A DNA stretch of 64,000 nt from Lachnospiraceae bacterium (GTDB taxonomy: Bacteria; Bacillota; Clostridia; Lachnospirales; Lachnospiraceae), in assembly GCA_022793375.1 (NCBI GenBank), contig JAAWCS010000068.1, forward strand, positions 23,604 to 87,603, written 5' to 3'. This document shows positions 25,649 through 33,550 of the stretch, in pieces. Below the pieces are notes generated by a model. The model was not told where the DNA came from, ran no database searches, and was given only the letters and a program-made list of their open reading frames with translations. A program made the translations under genes and the position numbers. How positions within the stretch are numbered: the first letter of the stretch is position 1; each line of letters starts with the position of its first letter.

Positions 25649-26392
25649 ATGTTAAAAGGAAAAACAGCAATTGTAACCGGCGGAACCAGAGGAATCGGAT
25701 ACGCCATCGTCAAGAAATTCCTCGATAACGGCGCCAACGTCGCCCTGTTTGGTTCCAGACTGGAGACCGTAGACAAGGCCCTGCAGGCTTTGCAGGAGGA
25801 AAACCCCGCGTATCCGGTCATGGGACTGTGTCCGGATTTGACCGACAGCGACGCGGTGGCCGCAGCGTTTGCCCAGGTAAAGGACAAGTTCGGAAGTCTC
25901 GATATCCTGGCCAACAACGCCGGCGTCTCCTCCAGCACCCCGCTGTGCGACTACAAGCCCGGTGAATTCGAGAAGATTATGAACCTCAACGTGACCGCCG
26001 TATATATCTGCTGCCAGGCGGCGGCCCGTATTATGAAGGAGCAGGGCGGCGGCGTTATCATCAACACCAGCTCCATGGTCAGCCTGTACGGCCAGCCCTC
26101 CGGCAGCGGCTACCCGGCTTCCAAATTTGCCGTAAACGGCTTGACCCGTTCCTTGGCCAGAGAGCTTGGCAAGGATCGGATCCGCGTCAATGCCGTCGCG
26201 CCCGGCATCACCAAGACCGATATGGTGGCGGCCCTGCCTGAGGCCATGATCCAGCCGATGATCGCCCGCATTCCCTTAGGGAGGATCGGCGAGCCCGAGG
26301 ACATCGCCAACGCGTTCCTGTTTTTAGCCAGCGATATGGGCAGCTATGTCACCGGCGAGATCCTTTCCGTGGACGGCGCGATGATGACGTGA
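25649..26392 (+). CDS. Short-chain dehydrogenase/reductase (BaiA/FabG-like)
   Basis: A 247-residue classical SDR. The cofactor motif TGGTRGIG is at about residues 10-17, NNAG at 89-92, the catalytic Ser in 'INTSSMVS', and YxxxK in 'YPASK'. The C-terminus 'LFLASDMGSYVTGEILSVDGA' is typical. Such enzymes reduce ketones with NAD(P)H. Overall wording ('GGTRGIG', 'PDLT..DAV', 'GYPASK', 'VAPGITKTDM') resembles the BaiA hydroxysteroid dehydrogenases of gut clostridia as well as FabG-type ketoacyl reductases; I cannot separate these by eye. No fatty-acid or bai genes adjoin it. It has its own consensus promoter and stands alone. Confidence 0.85.
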   Translation: MLKGKTAIVTGGTRGIGYAIVKKFLDNGANVALFGSRLETVDKALQALQEENPAYPVMGLCPDLTDSDAVAAAFAQVKDKFGSLDILANNAGVSSSTPLCDYKPGEFEKIMNLNVTAVYICCQAAARIMKEQGGGVIINTSSMVSLYGQPSGSGYPASKFAVNGLTRSLARELGKDRIRVNAVAPGITKTDMVAALPEAMIQPMIARIPLGRIGEPEDIANAFLFLASDMGSYVTGEILSVDGAMMT

Positions 26393-26420
26393 TGCAGATT
26401 CACGCCGGCGCATACAGGGT

Positions 26421-27520
26421 TTAATCCCGCCCCTCCACAGGGAAGGCAGCAGTCAGCCGGAACCGGCCGTCTTGGGTCCGGCTGACTATGCTCCCATGGT
26501 ATTTTTTCACCGCAAAGCCGATGCTTTTTAAGCCATAGCCGTGGTTTTCCTTTTCGCTCTTGCTCGTTTTCAGTTCTCCGTTTTCCCAGTTTAAATCATG
26601 CTCATAATAATTGTCAAAGCACAGAAGCAAAAACCCCTTTTCTTTTTCCGCTTTTACGTGGATCATTTTTTTCTCTTCATCGGCCAGGGTACGGGCGCTC
26701 TCAATGGCATTGTCCAGGGCATTGCCAAAAATCGTACACAAATCCATCGGGCTGATGAAATCAAAGAGCCGTCCGTCCAACAGACAGATCAGCTGAATCC
26801 GCTGCTTTCGGCTTGGCTTTTTAGAAGCCCCTGGATCTTCTGCACCTCCAACTGCTCCGAACGGCTTTTATTGGTGCTGATAATCCCTACCAGGGCATAG
26901 ACCGCGCACAGACTGATTACGCCGCGCATCAATACGATCTGCGGCGGAAAATGCAGATAGTCTACCGTCATTAGGTATTGGGAGTGACAAAAATAAATCA
27001 GGGGCGCGCCCAGCAAAACACTGTCCAGAAATTCCCGCGCCGACAAACGATAGCCTGCCAAAACCCGCAGCTTTTCTCGGAACACCAGGAGTACCAGAAC
27101 GGAAAACGCTACGATCAGCGCATTGCCCGCAAGCGCCGGCAAAAGCTCGGCGCCCCGGTCCATAAAGTGGAAGCCCCAAAAATGCACCGACATCCAGCTG
27201 GCCGTGCGGACAATAAAATGAGTCAGAAAGTAAAACAGCATCGTATACAAAACGGACTCCTGCCGGCGAAAGCCAAACACCACGCGGGCATACAGCGCAT
27301 AACTCAAATATAAGATCAGCGTAAAGAAGTAAAAGAAGCTTGCCCGCAGGGGCAGCAGCCAGGCCAGGCTGATTGCCGCCAGACAGGGGAAAAAGAACAG
27401 GCGGCGCAGGCGCGTCGGGCGGCGTTTGGCAAACAGGCAAAAATAACCGTGCGCCAAGAGGGTCATCGACGCGTTTAAAAAAAGACTGCTGAAAATATAA
27501 TACCAATCATATCGTTCCAT
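26421..27520 (-). pseudogene. AgrC-like GHKL sensor histidine kinase, disrupted
   Basis: Two reading frames together make a kinase missing its middle. The 5' part (27520 to 26789) codes for 243 residues: six or seven membrane spans, then a linker 'LEVQKIQGLLKSQAE' that ends in a stop. The 3' part (to 26421) codes for the GHKL ATPase with N-box 'FGNALDNAIESA' and G-box 'HGYGLKSIG', in a different frame that reads 'RKQRIQLICLLDGRLF' across the junction near 26790-26808. The segment that should carry the phosphoacceptor His (H-D-L-K type) is absent. So there was a deletion with a frame change. The gene starts one base after the response regulator. Confidence 0.8.
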
Positions 27521-27521
27521 C

Positions 27522-28235
27522 TTACAGCTGCTCCTGTAAATACTGAATCAGGCGGGTCTCCAGTTCTTTTTTCTTATGACGGCTCAGGGGTACTTCCACG
27601 TTTCCGGGATTCAAAAGCACGCTGGTTCCCTGGATTTTATGAAGGTACTGCATATTGACCAGAAAACCGCTGTGGCAGCGAAAGAAACGGTCGTCGTCCA
27701 GCAGTTCCTCCAGTTTTAATAACGTCCCCGTCACGGTATACGCGCCGCCCCGCGTATGAAGGAGGACTTTGCGGTTTGTCATTTCCGCGTAATACAGATC
27801 GTGCAGGGCCAGGCGGATCATGCCGTCCTCGACTTTTAAGGGCACAGAGCGGCTTTTCTTCTGCGCCAGTTTTTTAAGAATCTGCCGCATCTCCTGCACA
27901 AAGGCAAAGTAGGTCACCGGTTTGAGAATAAAGTTGGAGGCGTTGACCGCATACCCTTTGAGCGCGTACTGGACCATGTTGGTGATGAACACCAGGATCA
28001 CTTCCTCGTCTTTGGCACGGATTGCTTCCGCCGTTTTCAGCCCGTCGAGGATTTTCATCTGGATGTCCAGAAAAATCACGTCGTAGACTGCTTCGTATGG
28101 CGAGACAATGCCCACGCCGTCCGAAAAGGTACGGATCTGAACGGGGAGCTGCCTCTCCTGCGCAAACCGCTGCGCGTATTCTTTTATCCTGTCCCGCTCT
28201 ACGGCTTCGTCCTCCACAATCGCGATATGGATCAT
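27522..28235 (-). CDS. LytTR-family response regulator
   Basis: A 237-residue regulator with an N-terminal receiver domain and phosphoacceptor Asp57 ('VIFLDIQM'), an acidic pair at Glu8-Asp9, and a C-terminal LytTR DNA-binding domain from about residue 130 ('FFRCHSGFLVNMQYLHKI', 'VPLSRHKKKELE'). It appears complete. Its partner kinase, directly downstream, is broken, so control by that kinase should be lost unless another kinase or acetyl phosphate acts. A TATAAT with a TG extension lies at 28289-28294. LytTR proteins bind paired 9-bp repeats one or two helical turns apart; such repeats occur at 30235-30270. Confidence 0.9.
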   Translation of the reverse strand: MIHIAIVEDEAVERDRIKEYAQRFAQERQLPVQIRTFSDGVGIVSPYEAVYDVIFLDIQMKILDGLKTAEAIRAKDEEVILVFITNMVQYALKGYAVNASNFILKPVTYFAFVQEMRQILKKLAQKKSRSVPLKVEDGMIRLALHDLYYAEMTNRKVLLHTRGGAYTVTGTLLKLEELLDDDRFFRCHSGFLVNMQYLHKIQGTSVLLNPGNVEVPLSRHKKKELETRLIQYLQEQL

Positions 28236-28288
28236 AGTACCTCCCTGTCTGCCGGATCGGCAAAAAACCTTCTGCCATGAATGACGAA

Positions 28289-28294
28289 ATTATA
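28289..28294 (-). promoter_or_regulatory. Extended -10 promoter of the LytTR regulator
   Basis: TGATATAAT read leftward, about 55 bases upstream of the regulator ATG. No good -35 is present, which fits an extended -10 promoter. Confidence 0.5.
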
Positions 28295-28325
28295 TCACAC
28301 ATTCGGCCCGCAGGTAAAGAAAAAG

Positions 28326-28369
28326 AGGGCGAAACAGCCGGATTCTCTCATAAATCCGCCGTTTGCCCT
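28326..28369 (-). terminator. Terminator of the flavoprotein gene
   Basis: AGGGC..AAAC..GCCGGATT pairs with AATCCGCCGTTTGCCCT, a long stem with single-base bulges. In the leftward transcript it is followed by CTCTTTTTCTTT, a clear U-tract. It insulates the flavoprotein gene from the regulator promoter. Confidence 0.8.
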
Positions 28370-28395
28370 GCTTTTACCCGTTTTTTCGATCCGCC

Positions 28396-30120
28396 TTACA
28401 GGCTGTTGATATATTCGATCATGCAGTCGCCCGCTACGATTCCGCTGGTGTAGGCCGCGCCCAGGGCCGCGCCTTCGTTCTCATAGTAAGGGCTGCAGTA
28501 GAGACTCCCGTTGTCCACGCCGGCTACATACAGGCCGGGAATCGGCTGCTGTGTGCCGTCAACCGCACGGCAGTACGCATCGGTCTTGACCCCGCCGAAG
28601 GTACACCAGATCGAAGGTTCGTACTCAAACACATAGTAGGTATCGCCCGTCATCTCCTTCATCAGATAGCTGTCCTTGAAAAACTGCGTATCCTTGCCGG
28701 CTGCGCACATCTCATTGTAGGCGGTCACGGCCGCCTGCAGATTCGTAAGCCCGAACGATTCCGCACACTCTTGTAACGTGCCCTTGCAGATCCAGCCCTC
28801 CGAGATTCCCTTCTCGATCGCTTCGTCCAGTTCGGATAAGACAACGCCCTGCAGGCCGGTCTGTCCGACATACCAGTCCGCGGGATTGCCCAGATATTTA
28901 AGGATTCCTGCCTCCCGGCATCCGTCTACCATTGCCTGGTCCGCCACTGCATAATATTTGGCTACGCGCAGGCTCATCTCGCCGCCCAGCGCCAGCGGAC
29001 GGTCCGAGAGGTACTGCTCGTTCATAAAGCGGTCGCCGTTCGGATCGACAATCAGGCCGCCGTAAATGGCAAACTTCTGCGCCTGGCTGGCAAAAGCCAT
29101 CCTGGAGGCCGGCGCATCCTGAATCTTTGTGTTCGCGCCGCCGAACTCATTGCAGCACAGCGCCCAGTTGCGGTCCGCGATCCCGCCGGCTTCCAGCACC
29201 ATATCGTAGCCCTGGCCGGTCGACAGCGTATTGCACAGCGGCCAGATATTGATATCGCCGAAATGCTCGCGCAGGCGCGCATCGTTGCCGGCGTAACCGC
29301 CCGTCGCCACCAGCACGGCCTTGGCGTTGTACTGGATATAGCTTCCATCGGCCGTGTCTTTCACGATTACGCCGGTTACGGCATCGCCGGTTTTTACCAG
29401 TTTTACGGCTTCCCGGCCGGTTTCAAATGCACCGCCGTCTGCGGTCAGCTTGTCAACCAGCGGCTGAAAACGGCCGGCGCCGGCTAACTGCTTGCCTTCG
29501 GCATCCGCAAAATTGTGCCGGGCGCGAAAGCCCATGCCATAGGCATCCACCCGCAGGCCCATGTTTACGCCGTTGTCCATGAAATTCGAGACCACGCGCT
29601 CGCCCTGATCGATGCAGCGGCGCAGGAGCGCACCGTTGACCGTACCGCGGCTGAAACCATATTCGCATTCGTAGAGCGTCTGCACCGTAACCGTCGCATT
29701 TTCTGCCGCCTGTACCCGCGTCTCGGCCAGAGCCGGACCGCCGGCCATCGCGCCGTTGGATACGCCGCAGCTGTCGCCTTTCTCCAGCAGGACCGTTTTT
29801 ACGCCGGCGGCCTGCAGCGTCAGCGCCGCGTGGATTCCGGCCGCGCCGCAGCCGATAACGACCGCCTCCGTCTCTACCGTATCGCTGATTTCATAATCCG
29901 TACCCGCAGCCGCGGCCTGCGTTTCGGCGGCCGCCGTCTCCGCCGCTTCCGTCGCCGCTTCCGTAACCGCGGCCGTAGTCGCCCCTTCGGTCGGCGCTGC
30001 CGTGCTCTCGGCCGCACTCGACGTACCGTCACCGGCACAGGCCCCCAGTACGCCGGCAGCCGCGAAGCTCAACGCGCCGGCGGCCGCACCCTTTAAGAAG
30101 TCTCTTCTGGAAATGCTCAT
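28396..30120 (-). CDS. Exported FAD-dependent oxidoreductase (fumarate/urocanate reductase-type flavoprotein)
   Basis: A 574-residue flavoprotein. The N-terminus has a twin-arginine motif (SRRDFLKG, Arg5-Arg6) and a lipobox LGAC with Cys28, so it should be exported folded by Tat and lipid-anchored. An Ala/Thr/Glu-rich linker (35-75) leads to the FAD site GCGAAG at 90-95 and 'LLEKGDSCGVSNGAMAGG'. The C-terminal 'TDAYCRAVDGTQQPIPGLYVAG' is typical of FAD_binding_2 proteins such as fumarate reductase. No FMN or haem domain is present, so its electron donor must be separate. Relatives reduce C=C bonds of small acids as electron acceptors; the substrate is unknown. Its promoter carries probable LytTR boxes. 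Confidence 0.85.
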   Translation of the reverse strand: MSISRRDFLKGAAAGALSFAAAGVLGACAGDGTSSAAESTAAPTEGATTAAVTEAATEAAETAAAETQAAAAGTDYEISDTVETEAVVIGCGAAGIHAALTLQAAGVKTVLLEKGDSCGVSNGAMAGGPALAETRVQAAENATVTVQTLYECEYGFSRGTVNGALLRRCIDQGERVVSNFMDNGVNMGLRVDAYGMGFRARHNFADAEGKQLAGAGRFQPLVDKLTADGGAFETGREAVKLVKTGDAVTGVIVKDTADGSYIQYNAKAVLVATGGYAGNDARLREHFGDINIWPLCNTLSTGQGYDMVLEAGGIADRNWALCCNEFGGANTKIQDAPASRMAFASQAQKFAIYGGLIVDPNGDRFMNEQYLSDRPLALGGEMSLRVAKYYAVADQAMVDGCREAGILKYLGNPADWYVGQTGLQGVVLSELDEAIEKGISEGWICKGTLQECAESFGLTNLQAAVTAYNEMCAAGKDTQFFKDSYLMKEMTGDTYYVFEYEPSIWCTFGGVKTDAYCRAVDGTQQPIPGLYVAGVDNGSLYCSPYYENEGAALGAAYTSGIVAGDCMIEYINSL

Positions 30121-30202
30121 GTTTCATGTCCTCCCTGTTGTTCATCGATTCTAAACACCCGGCGCCGTGACGCCTGGTATCTGTTCGTTTCTTGTCAAAA
30201 AG

Positions 30203-30231
30203 AGAATACGGTAAAAAAATGGCGGTGGGAA
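30203..30231 (-). promoter_or_regulatory. Weak promoter of the flavoprotein gene
   Basis: Leftward TTCCCA (30231-30226), 17-base spacer, TATTCT (30208-30203). The -35 is poor, as expected for an activator-dependent promoter, and the direct repeats end four bases upstream of it. A TTGACA at 30199-30194 has no -10 partner. Confidence 0.45.
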
Positions 30232-30234
30232 GCG

Positions 30235-30270
30235 TTTGTGATTGTTTGGCTGGTTTTTGTGATTGTTTGG
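30235..30270. promoter_or_regulatory. Direct repeats, probable LytTR-type binding site
   Basis: TTTGTGATTGTTTGG occurs identically at 30235-30249 and 30256-30270, a 21-base period (two helical turns). LytTR regulators recognise direct repeats with just this spacing next to a weak -35. The exact sequence match to any known LytTR consensus is only partial. Confidence 0.55.
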
Positions 30271-30286
30271 ATATTTGAATATTTAA

Positions 30287-30315
30287 TTGATATTTCCGCA
30301 GAAAAGCAATAAAAT
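30287..30315 (+). promoter_or_regulatory. Promoter of the AT-rich two-gene unit
   Basis: TTGATA (30287-30292), 17-base spacer, TAAAAT (30310-30315), followed by a 65-base leader with AAAGGAG before the ATG at 30384. It diverges from the flavoprotein promoter. Confidence 0.7.
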
Positions 30316-30383
30316 AAAACTATCGATAAAATAGGGTTCTGCTTGAAGGTTGAGAAACAAATTGTGAAAGGAGTAAGCAAGGT

Positions 30384-30626
30384 ATGGTACGCAGAGGTTT
30401 AGCTTTAGGGGACATTCATATTGGGGACACCATTAGAACAGCCGCTTTAAGAGGTATCTTCGGTGTAAAAATAGTACTGAGAGATTACCATCCAATACCA
30501 GGAACAAGCTTTGGAGAAGGAATCGTAGCATCAATAAACGATGAACCAGATGTCAATTTAACAAAAGAGGATAAATTTTTTGTATTTTACAAGGATAAAT
30601 CAGACGAATATGACATGGACTATTAA
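30384..30626 (+). CDS. Small hypothetical protein paired with retropepsin-like gene
   Basis: An 80-residue protein I do not recognise. It is soluble, with a Gly/Ile-rich first half ('GDIHIGDTIRTAALRGIFGVKIVL') and an acidic tail ('KDKSDEYDMDY'). Codon and base composition are much more AT-rich than the flanking genes, pointing to transfer. The ATG follows AAAGGAG by about ten bases. It is 21 bases upstream of the retropepsin-like gene and shares its promoter, so the two probably work together; it might be the protease's substrate, inhibitor or partner, which is speculation. Confidence 0.65.
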   Translation: MVRRGLALGDIHIGDTIRTAALRGIFGVKIVLRDYHPIPGTSFGEGIVASINDEPDVNLTKEDKFFVFYKDKSDEYDMDY

Positions 30627-30647
30627 ATTAGAAAGAAGAGGAAATCA

Positions 30648-31292
30648 ATGAAATCCTATTTTTTAGTGCCATTGGATGACAATAGCTTTGATGTTGAATT
30701 ACAATATGCCGAATGTTCTGTGCTGGAGTTCCCACTGTCCGGAACCGTAAGAATAGATACAGGCTGTATGTTTACGAGACTGAACTTAAAAACTTTGTTG
30801 CCAAAACGATATGGCGAACAAAAAATCACTCGTTTAATGAAAGACTTGAAGTTTAAAGATATCCAAAGATTTAGGCAAGGGAAAATAAAATGTAAGCGTT
30901 CTAAAAGCGTAAATACAATAGAAGAAAAATTTCCAGCAATACAGGATATGGATGATGACGATCTGCAAAAGGATAACACCGTGTGCTTTTATCACAGCAT
31001 ACAAAAGCTATCTATTGGTGGATGTTACATAGGGGATGCCGATGTAAAAATAAACTACGACAGCAAAGGAGTTTCCCTTTTAGGTATGAATATATTAAAG
31101 AAATTTGAGATTTCCTGCGGTAAATCTTTAGTTAATGACATAGGAAATGAGATATATAAAGACGATTATATATTCTTAGGAAGGGTAAAAGAGGATAAAG
31201 ACATAGAATACATAGATGCCTTAAATAGATACTTTGGTATAGACAACAGGTTGCAGAAATACAAGAAATCAACAATGTACAGAACATTTTAG
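30648..31292 (+). CDS. Retropepsin-like aspartic protease domain protein
   Basis: A 214-residue AT-rich gene. Two features mark the single-domain aspartic protease fold: 'VRIDTGCMFTRL' with the catalytic Asp-Thr-Gly at residues 37-39, and 'SLLGMNILKKFEI' at about 143-155, the hydrophobic-hydrophobic-Gly that precedes the last helix in retropepsins and SpoIIGA/PerP-like proteins. A basic and acidic insertion (70-110) separates them. It has no signal peptide. Such bacterial enzymes act as homodimers on specific proteins; the target is unknown. A GAAGAGGAAATCA site precedes the ATG. An 18-base stretch encoding DTGCMF is repeated at 63973-63990, where a related gene begins. Confidence 0.65.
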   Translation: MKSYFLVPLDDNSFDVELQYAECSVLEFPLSGTVRIDTGCMFTRLNLKTLLPKRYGEQKITRLMKDLKFKDIQRFRQGKIKCKRSKSVNTIEEKFPAIQDMDDDDLQKDNTVCFYHSIQKLSIGGCYIGDADVKINYDSKGVSLLGMNILKKFEISCGKSLVNDIGNEIYKDDYIFLGRVKEDKDIEYIDALNRYFGIDNRLQKYKKSTMYRTF

Positions 31293-31445
31293 TTGGTCTT
31301 ATTCATTTCAATTCAATAATTTTCAGGATATTCATAATAATTATCCACTTTTTCATTCAAACCCTTTACCTATAAAAACAGAAAGCAACGTCTATCAGAG
31401 ACACTACCTATGTGAGCATTATACCGACAATATTTCTTCTCCCCC

Positions 31446-31742
31446 TCAGCAATCCCAGCGATATTTTTTCAGATCGACATGGTTTGCGTCCTTGAGCGAG
31501 ACGCCTTCCTGTTCTAACAATTCTTTCTGTTCCTTCCATCCGGGAGCAAGCCGGCCTGCATGATTTACCACGCGGTGACAGGGATATTGGCCGTAATACT
31601 CCGCATGGCTGAGGATTTTTCCCACCAGTCTCGCGTTTTTATCCCTGCCCGTCAGCTTGGCAATCTGTCCGTATGTAGCGACGCGGCCCTCCGGGATTTC
31701 TTCTACCACCGAAAGAATTTCGTAAATTACCCCTTCATCCAA
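31446..31742 (-). CDS. MGMT-family protein (alkyltransferase-like domain)
   Basis: A protein of about 98 residues comprising only the DNA-binding/active-site domain of O6-alkylguanine-DNA alkyltransferase: 'IPEGRVATYGQIAKLTGRDKNARLVG' (helix-turn-helix with the Arg finger) and the acceptor site 'YPCHRVVN'. The Cys is present, unlike ATL proteins with PWHR, so alkyl transfer is possible. The TTG at 31742 is preferred: GGGAGGAG lies six bases upstream, and it overlaps the upstream stop by 8 bases. An ATG at 31766 is in frame but lies inside the upstream gene with no site. It ends a two-gene unit with the Imm26-like gene. Confidence 0.85.
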   Translation of the reverse strand: MDEGVIYEILSVVEEIPEGRVATYGQIAKLTGRDKNARLVGKILSHAEYYGQYPCHRVVNHAGRLAPGWKEQKELLEQEGVSLKDANHVDLKKYRWDC

Positions 31743-32814
31743 AATATGTCTCCTCCCTGACTCCAAACTGCGCCAATACCTGTTCCAGTAATCCGCGGTT
31801 TATGGGATTGCGCAGGTCACTGCAGGCAAAGGACGCGTCCCTCTCCCAATACGGCGCATTCGAACCGGCCGCTATGCATGCCTTTAGCATCCGCTTCCCC
31901 TCCCAGAGCGCAAAGCTGATGCCGTTGTTCAGACTGGTTCCGGGAATGACGCTGCGTCCCGCCAAGGGAAGTTCACGGTAGAGCGGGCCGATCTGCAGCA
32001 GAAGCTTGTCACGATCCCTGGCGCTGATGCTCTGGCCGTAAAGGATCGGATAATCGTGCTCTTCTTCCAGGGGCGCGTTGCCGATGATCTCATATTCGCC
32101 GTAATAGAAACGGTTGTCCATAATATACTGGGCCGGACAGGCCGCATATTTTACCAGCTCGGCGGCCTGCATGGCCGGGTCTTTGGTAACGATATGATAC
32201 ACTTTGACGATCAGCGCCCGCCCCATCAGGATATTCCAGTCTTTGGCTCCTTCTTTGCGGCGCTTTTCGACGTCCAGGAGAATCCGTCCGTATCCGTAAT
32301 GGGTACGATCAAGGCGAAAGCGAAAAAAATCTCCCTCCCGGTATTTGCAGTGCCGGCGTTTCGCCGTGGCAAATTCCTGCACCCGCTTTTGCTCCTCTTC
32401 GTCGGTCTCCGCCACCCAGCGGTCCAGGAAAGCCGCAAATTCCTCTTCTGTCATAGCGGAAAGGCCGGCTGTCCCTGAGGAATAGTAGGTGCGCTGGTTC
32501 GTTCGATTCGCCAGGTAAAAGCCGCCTTTTTCAAAGGAGAAGTAGACGCCTTCGCTGCCCATCCGCTGCAAATTGGCCTGATTCAGATTTTTCTCCTTGC
32601 CCTTTCCTGTCTTAGCGCAGAGTTTTGTCCGGTCATGGGAGGTTTGAATATGGTAGCTGTATTCGGCAAAATAGTTTTGCCGGTCAATGACCCATTTGCG
32701 GATTATATCCCCGTCAAAATAGAGGACGTCGTTGTGGCAAAACGGGACCCGTTCCCAGGAAGGGGCTGTCTCTTCCAGTCCCATGCAGCGACGCTGTTCA
32801 TTCGTTAGTTCCAT
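31735..32814 (-). CDS. Imm26-like domain protein
   Basis: A 359-residue cytoplasmic protein. Around residues 155-260 lies 'REGDFFRFRLDRTHYGYGRILLDV', which I associate with the Imm26 family, a beta-rich domain named as an immunity protein in polymorphic toxin loci but common as a stand-alone protein. The N-terminal 150 residues and the C-terminal 100 residues are unassigned. No toxin gene is adjacent. ATG 32814 is chosen because GGAAAGGAA precedes it; an extension of 18 codons is basic and without a site. A TATAAT promoter lies at 32951-32979. Confidence 0.65.
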   Translation of the reverse strand: MELTNEQRRCMGLEETAPSWERVPFCHNDVLYFDGDIIRKWVIDRQNYFAEYSYHIQTSHDRTKLCAKTGKGKEKNLNQANLQRMGSEGVYFSFEKGGFYLANRTNQRTYYSSGTAGLSAMTEEEFAAFLDRWVAETDEEEQKRVQEFATAKRRHCKYREGDFFRFRLDRTHYGYGRILLDVEKRRKEGAKDWNILMGRALIVKVYHIVTKDPAMQAAELVKYAACPAQYIMDNRFYYGEYEIIGNAPLEEEHDYPILYGQSISARDRDKLLLQIGPLYRELPLAGRSVIPGTSLNNGISFALWEGKRMLKACIAAGSNAPYWERDASFACSDLRNPINRGLLEQVLAQFGVREETYFG

Positions 32815-32950
32815 TGTTGGTTCCTTTCCTTTAGGACGGCAGCCGCTTTTGTATTTCTTCAATCCCATATCCGCAGGCTGCCATAGCGCAGGAGCAGCCC
32901 CCCTGCATTCCCCGCCCTTCGTTAAAGAATTGGTACGCGGCTATGAATTT

Positions 32951-32979
32951 ATTATAACGGAAAACTCTAAAGGGAACAA
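32951..32979 (-). promoter_or_regulatory. Promoter of the Imm26-like/MGMT unit
   Basis: Leftward TTGTTC (32979-32974), 17-base spacer, TATAAT (32956-32951). Confidence 0.7.
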
Positions 32980-33008
32980 GCGCTACTTGTTCTTACCGGA
33001 ATAATGTC

Positions 33009-33037
33009 TTGCACTTTTTCCCTCGTTATGATAGGAT
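33009..33037 (+). promoter_or_regulatory. Promoter of the marR-PPOX unit
   Basis: TTGCAC (33009-33014), 17-base spacer, TAGGAT (33032-33037). The start would be near 33044, at the edge of the palindrome described next. Confidence 0.65.
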
Positions 33038-33040
33038 AAT

Positions 33041-33062
33041 AATTGTTCTATATAGAAATATT
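33041..33062. promoter_or_regulatory. MarR-type operator candidate
   Basis: A perfect 12-bp palindrome TTCTATATAGAA (33046-33057) extended by AAT/ATT arms to 22 bp. It overlaps the predicted transcription start of the MarR-type regulator, a standard position for autorepression. Confidence 0.6.
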
Positions 33063-33086
33063 CTAATACGATTGAAGGAAAAGACT

Positions 33087-33533
33087 ATGGAAACCAAAGG
33101 CGGCTTTTACATCTCACAAATCAAACAGCTCCAGGACAGAATTTTCGAGCGGCTCTTGCTTGAAAACGGGATTGAATTAACCAGCGGGCAGGGAAGAATC
33201 CTTTTTATCCTATGGAAAACCGACCGTCTCACCATCAGCGAAATCAGCCGGCAAACTTCGCTTGCGAAAAATACAGTATCGATGGTCATAAACGGCATGG
33301 TGAACAAGGGGATCATCGAGAGGACGGTCAACCCCTCCAACCGCCGCCAGGTCATTGTATCGCTCACGGATACCGCGAAAGCGCTGCAGGAAAAATACGA
33401 GAAGGTATCGCAGCAGATGAACGCCTTGTTTTACCAGGGATTTTCACCAGAGGAACAAGGCCTGTTTGAGCAGTACTTAGCCCGCATCCTTGACACCCTG
33501 AGCAAAAACCTGCCGTCCGGCAGCGGAATTTAA
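33087..33533 (+). CDS. MarR-family transcriptional regulator
   Basis: A 148-residue MarR-type winged-helix protein. The DNA-binding part is residues 40-95 ('LTSGQGRILFILWKTDRLTISEISRQTSLAKNTVSMVINGMVNKGIIER'), and the beta wing 'NPSNRRQVIVSLTD' follows. The N- and C-terminal helices should form the dimer. ATG 33087 follows GAAGGAAAAG; 26 in-frame codons upstream overlap the operator and are unlikely to be translated. It probably represses itself and the PPOX-family gene 17 bases downstream. The ligand is unknown. Confidence 0.9.
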   Translation: METKGGFYISQIKQLQDRIFERLLLENGIELTSGQGRILFILWKTDRLTISEISRQTSLAKNTVSMVINGMVNKGIIERTVNPSNRRQVIVSLTDTAKALQEKYEKVSQQMNALFYQGFSPEEQGLFEQYLARILDTLSKNLPSGSGI

Positions 33534-33550
33534 AACGAGGAGGAATTGCC

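Noticed and set aside
25649..30120. Bile-acid (bai) operon
   Set aside because: Only one BaiA-like SDR and an unrelated-type flavoprotein are present; baiB, baiCD, baiE and the transporter are absent.
30203..30270. Transposon end
   Set aside because: The 15-base repeats are direct, 21 bp apart and promoter-proximal, which fits a regulator site; no transposase is nearby.
31735..32814. Toxin-immunity pair
   Set aside because: The Imm26-like domain is there, but no toxin gene with a secretion domain is adjacent.
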